Positions 13,858 through 18,192 of a stretch of DNA of 18,192 nt are shown in pieces. Numbering within the stretch: the first letter of the stretch is position 1; the number at the start of each line of letters is the position of its first letter. The stretch lies in NCBI GenBank assembly GCA_035763805.1, contig DASUAL010000033.1, positions 1 to 18,192 on the forward strand, written 5' to 3'. The notes under the pieces were generated by a model that saw only the letters and a list, made by a program, of their open reading frames with translations, had not been told where the DNA came from and ran no database searches. Position numbers and translations under genes: made by a program. Origin of the DNA: DASUAL01 sp035763805 (GTDB lineage Bacteria > Gemmatimonadota > Gemmatimonadetes > Gemmatimonadales > GWC2-71-9).

Positions 13858-15331
13858 GGTCGATGCCGAGATCTCCCCACATCGCGTCCACCCTCGCTTT
13901 CGTCTCCTGATCCATCACGATTCTATTCGGCCACTCGCGCGTGAACCCTTCTTCCTTCCACGTGCGCGTCGCGTCGATCCCCATCTTCGAGCCGAACGTG
14001 AACCCGCGGCTCGAGTGGTCGAGTACGTCGATCGGGCCCATGGTGAACCGCGCGTCGCGCTCCGGGTCGATGTGGTTCAGCGCGACCCACCAGGCTTCCT
14101 TCGGGTCGCGCACGTTCACGTCCTTGTCCAGCACGACGATCACCTTCGCGAGTGACATCAGCCCCTGCCCCCACAACCCGTTCATCACCTTGTACGCCTG
14201 GCCGGGATACTGCTTGTCGATGCTCACGAACACGAGGTTATGGAAGATCCCCTCGGCGGGCATGTGGATGTCCACGATCTCGGGGATGGTCAGCTTCAAC
14301 AGCGGCAGGAAGATCCGCTCGGTGGCATGGCCGAGGTAATAGTCCTCCATCGGCGGCCGGCCCACGATGGTGTGGGGCCAGATCGGCTCGGCACGCATCG
14401 TCACCGCCGTGAGGTGGACCTTCGGATAATAATCCGCCAGCGAATAGAAGCCGGTATGATCCCCGAACGGCCCCTCGAGCACCAAGTCCTCGCGCGGATC
14501 GACGTAGCCCTCGAGCACGATCTCCGCCTCGGCGGGCACCTCGAGGTCGGACGTCACGGCCTTCGCGAGACGCACCGGCTCTTTGCGCAGAAAGCCGGCA
14601 AACAAGAACTCGTCGATCGATGGCGGCAGCGGCGCGGACGCGGCGTAGATCGACGCCGGGTCACCGCCGAGCGCGATCGCGACGGGCATCGTCTCGCCGC
14701 GCGCCGCCATCTCGCGCCAGTGTGCGGCGCCCACCTTGTGGCGCTGCCAGTGCATCGCCGCCTCGTTCCGGCCGATCACCTGGACGCGGTACATCCCGAC
14801 GTTGCGCACGCCGGTCTTGGGGTCGCGCGTGATGACGCCCGCGAGCGTGACGTAGGGACCGCCGTCCTCGGGCCAGCACACGGGTACCGGGAACCGTGCG
14901 AGGTCCACGTCTCCCTCACGGATGACCACCTCCTGGCATGGCGGCCGCCCGCCGCTGGTCTTCGGCGGGAACTTCGCGACCTCGGCGAGCTGCGGCAGCA
15001 TCGCGAGCTTCCCCAACAGGCTGTCGGGCACCTTGAGCTTCAGCAGTGTCGCGATCCGCTCGCCGATTGAGTCCAGGCAGTCGACGCCGAGCGCCAGCGC
15101 CATGCGTTTCTCGGAGCCGAACAGGTTGACGGCGACGGGATAGCGCGACGGCCCGCCCTTCAGGAGCGTCGGGTGCGTGAACAGCAGCGCCGGACCACCG
15201 CCGGGAGACTTCATACAGCGATCGGCGATGTCGGTGATCTCCCGGTTCACCGAAATCGGGAGGTCCACGCGCACCAGGTCTCCCGCTGCCTCGATCGCCC
15301 CGATGAAGGCGCGCAGGTTATCGAGTGCCAT
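13829..15331 (-). CDS. ubiD: UbiD-family prenyl-FMN-dependent decarboxylase
   Basis: A 500-residue decarboxylase of the UbiD family, normal length. It should remove the ring carboxylate from a prenylated aromatic acid using the cofactor made by UbiX. Residues consistent with prenyl-FMN, metal and catalysis are N177 and R182 (RNVGMYRVQ), H194 (MHWQRHK), E241 (IDEFLFAGF), E286 and D291 (LEGPFGDHTGFYS). R182/E286/D291 fit the conserved Arg-Glu-Asp/Glu catalytic set. The gene sits between ubiE and ubiA, overlapping the ubiE end by 14 bases. In the futalosine menaquinone route this corresponds to MqnL. The glycine/arginine C-terminal tail is encoded by the tandem repeat and is probably not functional. 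Confidence 0.95.
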   Translation of the reverse strand: MALDNLRAFIGAIEAAGDLVRVDLPISVNREITDIADRCMKSPGGGPALLFTHPTLLKGGPSRYPVAVNLFGSEKRMALALGVDCLDSIGERIATLLKLKVPDSLLGKLAMLPQLAEVAKFPPKTSGGRPPCQEVVIREGDVDLARFPVPVCWPEDGGPYVTLAGVITRDPKTGVRNVGMYRVQVIGRNEAAMHWQRHKVGAAHWREMAARGETMPVAIALGGDPASIYAASAPLPPSIDEFLFAGFLRKEPVRLAKAVTSDLEVPAEAEIVLEGYVDPREDLVLEGPFGDHTGFYSLADYYPKVHLTAVTMRAEPIWPHTIVGRPPMEDYYLGHATERIFLPLLKLTIPEIVDIHMPAEGIFHNLVFVSIDKQYPGQAYKVMNGLWGQGLMSLAKVIVVLDKDVNVRDPKEAWWVALNHIDPERDARFTMGPIDVLDHSSRGFTFGSKMGIDATRTWKEEGFTREWPNRIVMDQETKARVDAMWGDLGIDLGGSGGRGR

Positions 15332-16064
15332 AATGAACGGCGCAGATGCCGCCGGTCAGGAGCTCGTAGCCGACGGCCGCGAACCCCGCGCTCCGGAGCC
15401 GGCGCGCGAGATCGTCCGGATCCGGAAACGCGAGCACCGACTCTGGCAGGTAGGTATACGCGTCCCTATGTTTCGACACCGCGCGGCCGACGGCGGGCAG
15501 CACGCGCTGGCAGTAGAAGAGGTAAGCGGCGCGGAGCGGGGCGAAGCGCGGCGTCGTGAACTCGAGCACCACGAAGCGCGCCCCGGGCTTGAGCACGCGA
15601 GCGGCTTCCCGGAGCCCTGCGTCGGGGTCGGCGAGGTTCCGCACCCCGAAGGCGACCATCGCGCCGTCGAACCGGCGGTCGGCGAAGGGGAGCACGAGCG
15701 CGTCGGCGCCCACGGGACGCGTGCGTGCGGCCTTGCGCTTCCCCCGCTCCAGCATCGGGACCACGAAGTCGGCACCGATGACGGTGCCGCGAAACAAGGG
15801 CGCGCGGGCGAGCGTCGCGGCCAGGTCGAGCGTCCCCGCGCAGAGGTCGAGATACACGCCGTCCGGGGTCGCCTCCCAGCCGAGTCGCCGCACCGCGGCC
15901 CGGCGCCAACGCGTGTCCAGATTGAAGCTGAGGATGAGGTTGACGAGGTCATAGCGCGGCGCGATGGCGGTGAACATGCTCCGCACGTAGGAGCGCTTCG
16001 CGTCGCCACCCGCATGCGCGGCCACCTCGAATGCGGGAGCCGGGGGGGCCGGGGGGGGCGTCAT
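15318..16064 (-). CDS. ubiE: Demethylmenaquinone / quinone C-methyltransferase (UbiE/MenG family)
   Basis: A 248-residue SAM-dependent methyltransferase of the UbiE/COQ5 family, which methylates the quinone ring at the last step of menaquinone (and, in some bacteria, ubiquinone) synthesis. Family signatures are FTAIAPRYDLVNLILSFNLD (31-50) and VAFGVRNLADP (137-147). SAM motif I reads LDLCAGTLDLA (72-82) where the family usually has GTGDLA, so the third position of the glycine loop is Leu79; D99 follows in motif II. The first 20 residues are a Pro/Ala-rich extension encoded by G-runs on the plus strand (seven and eight G at 16042-16058). It heads the minus-strand run ubiE-ubiD-ubiA-ubiX and overlaps ubiD by 14 bases. 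Only 25 bp separate it from the divergent sigma factor gene. Confidence 0.93.
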   Translation of the reverse strand: MTPPPAPPAPAFEVAAHAGGDAKRSYVRSMFTAIAPRYDLVNLILSFNLDTRWRRAAVRRLGWEATPDGVYLDLCAGTLDLAATLARAPLFRGTVIGADFVVPMLERGKRKAARTRPVGADALVLPFADRRFDGAMVAFGVRNLADPDAGLREAARVLKPGARFVVLEFTTPRFAPLRAAYLFYCQRVLPAVGRAVSKHRDAYTYLPESVLAFPDPDDLARRLRSAGFAAVGYELLTGGICAVHYGTR

Positions 16065-16072
16065 AAGCGCGA

Positions 16073-16078
16073 AAGATA
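16073..16078 (-). promoter_or_regulatory. -10-like TATCTT box for ubiE
   Basis: On the minus strand TATCTT (16078-16073), preceded by CC as in the other boxes, lies eight bases before the ubiE ATG at 16064. There is no Shine-Dalgarno sequence between them. No convincing -35 was found 16-18 bases upstream, a region that lies inside the divergent sigma factor gene. Confidence 0.4.
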
Positions 16079-16089
16079 GGCCGGGGAAC

Positions 16090-16674
16090 TTGACCGGCGC
16101 CAGCGATCAGGACGTCGTGCGCTGGGCGCAGCAGGGCCACGAGCCGGCGTTTCGTGAGCTGGTGCGCCGCTATGAGCGGCCCGTCTTTTCGCTGCTGTTT
16201 CGCATGGTACGCGACCGGACGCTCGCCGAAGACCTCGCTCAGGAGACGTTCATCAAGCTGCTGAACGGCATCCGGTCGTACAACCCGCAGTTCAAGTTCT
16301 CGTCGTGGATTTTCAAGATCGCGAACAACGCGGCGATCGATCACCTGCGCAAGCGCGACCTCGACACGCTGTCGCTCGATGGCTCCCCGCATGCCACGAC
16401 CCCTGAGGAGATGCGCGCCACGGCCCTCCAGGTCGGTGCCCGGGGGGAGACGCCGCTCCAGGAGGTCGAAGCGCGGGAGCTGGGAAGCGCGATCGAGCGC
16501 GCCATCGCGCGACTTCGTCCCGAGTACCGCTCCTGCATCCTGCTGCGACATGTCGAGGGTCACAGCTACGAGGAAATCGCCCACATCCTGGACTTGCCGC
16601 TGGGCACCGTGAAAACGTATATCCACAGGGCCCGCAACGAATTGCGGGGCTACCTCGGTGACCAGAAGACGTGA
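16090..16674 (+). CDS. ECF-type RNA polymerase sigma factor
   Basis: A 194-residue sigma-70-family factor of the extracytoplasmic-function (RpoE-like) type, with only regions 2 and 4. Region 2 (about 20-90) has YERPVFSLLFRMVRDRTLAEDLAQ and FKFSSWIFKIANNAAIDHLR, which bind core enzyme and the -10. Region 4 (about 132-188) has LRPEYRSCILLRHVEGHSYE followed by the helix-turn-helix EIAHILDLPLGTVKTYIHRAR, which reads the -35. The TTG at 16090 is the only early start that keeps a full region 2; it has GGGGA three bases upstream. The linker 90-130 is a little long. An anti-sigma gene follows after 34 bp. The stimulus is unknown. Confidence 0.94.
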   Translation: MTGASDQDVVRWAQQGHEPAFRELVRRYERPVFSLLFRMVRDRTLAEDLAQETFIKLLNGIRSYNPQFKFSSWIFKIANNAAIDHLRKRDLDTLSLDGSPHATTPEEMRATALQVGARGETPLQEVEARELGSAIERAIARLRPEYRSCILLRHVEGHSYEEIAHILDLPLGTVKTYIHRARNELRGYLGDQKT

Positions 16675-16708
16675 AACCCGAGCCCCCGCTGGCCCGTAGG
16701 ACGGGACA

Positions 16709-16957
16709 ATGAACGAACCCGTTGTGCAGCACCTCACCCCGGACGAGATCGAGCTTTGGGCTCAGGGTCTCCTCCCCGCCGCGCGCGACATTCACGTCGC
16801 GCAATGCGCGGAGTGCCGCGCCGCCGCCGAGCGGGAGCGAAGACTGTTCCGCGCTCTGGCGCAGCTCCCGCGCTTCGTACCGGAGTTCGGGTTCGTCGAG
16901 CGGGTAATGGCCCGGGTCCGCATCCCGACTCCGTCTGGCGGATTCGATAGACGGTAA
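16709..16957 (+). CDS. Small zinc-type anti-sigma factor without membrane segment
   Basis: An 82-residue protein directly after the ECF sigma gene. It has the zinc anti-sigma (zf-HC2) signature H29-VAQ-C33-AE-C36 in IHVAQCAECRAA, within a helical region of the right size to bind sigma. Most ECF anti-sigma factors of this kind continue into a membrane helix and a periplasmic sensor. This one stops about 45 residues after the zinc motif, ending FVERVMARVRIPTPSGGFDRR, with no hydrophobic segment. It may therefore be a cytosolic anti-sigma of the ZAS type, or a shortened relic. The frame is closed by a TAA and the next gene is convergent one hairpin later, so there is no downstream remnant to restore by a frameshift. 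Confidence 0.8.
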   Translation: MNEPVVQHLTPDEIELWAQGLLPAARDIHVAQCAECRAAAERERRLFRALAQLPRFVPEFGFVERVMARVRIPTPSGGFDRR

Positions 16958-16978
16958 GAGGCGGTGCGGTACCGCCTC
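16958..16978. terminator. Hairpin between the convergent anti-sigma and SAM-adenosyltransferase genes
   Basis: GAGGCGGT (16958-16965) pairs perfectly with ACCGCCTC (16971-16978) around a five-base loop. It begins at the base after the anti-sigma stop and reaches into the stop codon of the opposite gene, so it can serve both strands. No T-run follows on either side. Confidence 0.6.
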
Positions 16979-17720
16979 AGGCCCGCACTTCCGCCCCGAC
17001 GCCCACTCCGAGCAACCGCGCCGCGCTCCCGTCCCGCACCGCGATCTCGACCGTTCCACCACTGCCCACGAGCGCCACGAGCTGCCCTCTCGCCACGTCG
17101 CCGAAGGTGCGTGCCAGTACGCCCACCTCCGTCTCCCCGACCCTGACCCGCACGCCCGGCTCGACCAGCTCGCCGGGAATGTTCGAGACGAGCGTTCCGA
17201 ACCGATCCACGTAGACCACCTCTCCCACGACCGCCCCACCGTCATGGTACGGCGCGGGGAGCGGGGAGCGGTACGGATCGGTGATCGGCTGGCCCAGATG
17301 TGTCAGAGAGGCGCCGTGGGCGAGCTGGGCCGCCGCCGGAGCGAACACATCGCGGGCGTGGAACGTGGGTGCGGCACCGGGCGGGATCGGCAGGGACACG
17401 AAGTGCGCCGTCGCCGGCAGGCACGACAGCAGCCCATTGTCCGGCGCGACGAAGTAGTGCCCCTCGGCCTCGACGGCGAGAGCACGGCGCTCGGTTCCGA
17501 CGCCGGGATCGATCACCGCGAGGTGGACCGCACCCTGCGGGAACCGGTGCCATACGCGCGACAGGATGTACTGGCCCGCCCGGATGTCGCCGGGCGGCGC
17601 GTGGTGCGTGATGTCCACGAGCTGCGCGCCGTGTACCCGCGACAGCAGCACGCCCTTGACCTCTCCGACGTAGCTGTCGGCGGTGCCGAAATCCGTGAGC
17701 AGCGTGATCAGAGGCGGCAT
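16977..17720 (-). CDS. SAM hydroxide adenosyltransferase (DUF62 family)
   Basis: A 247-residue protein of the DUF62/SAM-hydrolase family, which uses water to split S-adenosylmethionine into adenosine and methionine. It is related to fluorinase and chlorinase. Visible motifs in order are TDFGTADSYVGEVKG (9-23), DPGVGTERR (71-79), APDNGLL (92-98), FHARDVFAPAA (120-130) and DRFGTLVSNIP. D71, R78 and H121 fit the conserved Asp-Arg-His set that activates water. The protein is short and, as far as I can see, lacks the extra loop of the halogenases. The biological role is unclear. The start ATG at 17720 lies 22 bp after the exporter gene on the same strand, so the two are probably co-transcribed. 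Confidence 0.92.
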   Translation of the reverse strand: MPPLITLLTDFGTADSYVGEVKGVLLSRVHGAQLVDITHHAPPGDIRAGQYILSRVWHRFPQGAVHLAVIDPGVGTERRALAVEAEGHYFVAPDNGLLSCLPATAHFVSLPIPPGAAPTFHARDVFAPAAAQLAHGASLTHLGQPITDPYRSPLPAPYHDGGAVVGEVVYVDRFGTLVSNIPGELVEPGVRVRVGETEVGVLARTFGDVARGQLVALVGSGGTVEIAVRDGSAARLLGVGVGAEVRA

Positions 17721-17734
17721 CAGCCGTCAGCCGT
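17721..17734. repeat. Short tandem repeat between the exporter and DUF62 genes
   Basis: CAGCCGT occurs twice head to tail (17721-17727, 17728-17734) and fills most of the 22-bp gap. On the minus strand it lies directly before the DUF62 start codon and offers no normal ribosome binding site. Confidence 0.5.
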
Positions 17735-17742
17735 CGGTCGCA

Positions 17743-18192
17743 TCATACGACGGCTCGCCGCCAGGTGCCGGAAGCCCAAAACAGGGTCATTGCGATCCCG
17801 CGCGCGACAGCGGTGACGGAGAGCGCGAGCCAGATGCCGAGCAGCCCGATGGCCGCGGACCACCAAGCAGCAAGCGGCACACGCAGCAGCGTCAACACCG
17901 TACTCACGGTTTGCGGCCAGAAGGTGTAGCCGGCGCCGGCGAGCGCACCTTCGAGGATGATCTCGAACGTCTGCCCGACCTGCGCGAACGCGATCACCCG
18001 CAGGTACAGGCTTCCGTCGGCGATCACGGCAGGATCCGAGGTGAACAGCTCGACCAGCGTCCCCGGAATCGTCAGGAACGCCAGGGCGGTGGCCACGGTG
18101 AAGACCAGGCAGTAGCCGATCGTCATCCGCACCGCCTGGCGCGCGCGCTGCTCCTGGCGGGCGCCGAGATTCTGGCCCACGAGCGCGCTCGC
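17743..18192 (-). CDS. MATE-family multidrug/cation exporter, C-terminal part only
   Basis: The frame is open from the window edge at 18192 to the TGA at 17743, giving 149 residues. The piece starts ASALVGQNLGARQEQRARQAV, the conserved loop that opens the second six-helix half of MATE transporters. It continues with hydrophobic segments at about GYCLVFTVATALAFLTI, YLRVIAFAQVGQTFEIILEG (the usual xQ/LxGxGxT region, here LAGAGYTFWPQ) and two more near the end. MATE proteins export drugs and organic cations using Na+ or H+ gradients; the substrate cannot be told from this part. The tail ends WRRAVV. About 300 N-terminal residues should lie beyond the window. Confidence 0.88.
   Translation of the reverse strand, partial: ASALVGQNLGARQEQRARQAVRMTIGYCLVFTVATALAFLTIPGTLVELFTSDPAVIADGSLYLRVIAFAQVGQTFEIILEGALAGAGYTFWPQTVSTVLTLLRVPLAAWWSAAIGLLGIWLALSVTAVARGIAMTLFWASGTWRRAVV

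Noticed and set aside
12175..15331. UbiX/UbiA/UbiD as evidence of ubiquinone synthesis
   Set aside because: No chorismate lyase, hydroxylase or O-methyltransferase is present, and the same families serve the futalosine menaquinone route.
16085..16089. GGAAC just before the sigma factor start as an ECF -35 autoregulation site
   Set aside because: A promoter using it would start transcription inside the sigma gene, past the start codon, with no matching -10 motif. A chance match is more likely.
16977..17720. DUF62 protein as a fluorinase or chlorinase
   Set aside because: The length (247 residues) and the intact Asp-Arg-His set fit the water-using hydroxide adenosyltransferases. I could not see the extra loop of the halogenases, and no organohalogen genes are nearby.

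Overview
This is a gene-dense, high-GC bacterial chromosome segment. It contains no phage, IS element, CRISPR array, rRNA or tRNA that I could see, and the largest non-coding gap is about 150 bp. The gene content is a mix of paired M16 peptidases, a UbiX/UbiA/UbiD/UbiE set without ubiquinone-specific partners, an ECF sigma factor and an HD-GYP response regulator. Together with the GC-rich, short-spaced layout this resembles Gemmatimonadota or a related menaquinone-using phylum. That placement is inference only; no marker gene here settles it.

Layout. (1) Minus strand, 1-4109: glmS (3' end cut by the window edge), glmM overlapping it upstream, and a receiver/HD-GYP response regulator. (2) A 57-bp divergent control region at 4110-4166 with a perfect 11-bp inverted repeat. 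(3) Plus strand, 4167-11571: a Cys/Met-metabolism PLP enzyme; then a membrane M48 metalloprotease, purD and mutM joined by overlaps; then two M16 peptidase-family genes overlapping by one base. The first M16 protein has the zinc site. The second lacks it but keeps the Arg/Tyr substrate-binding residues. (4) Minus strand, 11663-16064: transcribed as ubiE, ubiD, ubiA, ubiX and then a small YfcE-type phosphoesterase. The four ubi-type genes match the last steps of menaquinone synthesis: prenylation, decarboxylation with its prenyl-flavin cofactor, and C-methylation. (5) Plus strand, 16090-16957: an ECF sigma factor and an 82-residue zinc-type anti-sigma factor with no membrane segment. (6) Minus strand, 16977-18192: a SAM hydroxide adenosyltransferase (DUF62) and the C-terminal end of a MATE-family exporter.

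Regulation. Several intergenic starts share a TACGTT-like hexamer (TACGTT, TACTTT, TATCTT). In four cases it lies only 6-8 nt before the start codon and there is no good ribosome binding site. In two of those a TTG-type -35 hexamer sits exactly 17 nt upstream. This fits sigma-70-type promoters producing leaderless mRNAs. Intergenic spaces also hold hairpins and short tandem words. The most striking are a 17-bp stem after the M16 pair whose sequence recurs on the other side of the phosphoesterase gene, and a ten-base tandem repeat running through the ubiD stop and ubiA start.

Most of the window is housekeeping. I found no clearly new multi-gene system. The best leads are the split-site M16 pair, the leaderless promoter pattern, the archaeal-like sugar phosphomutase next to glmS, and the intergenic repeat family.
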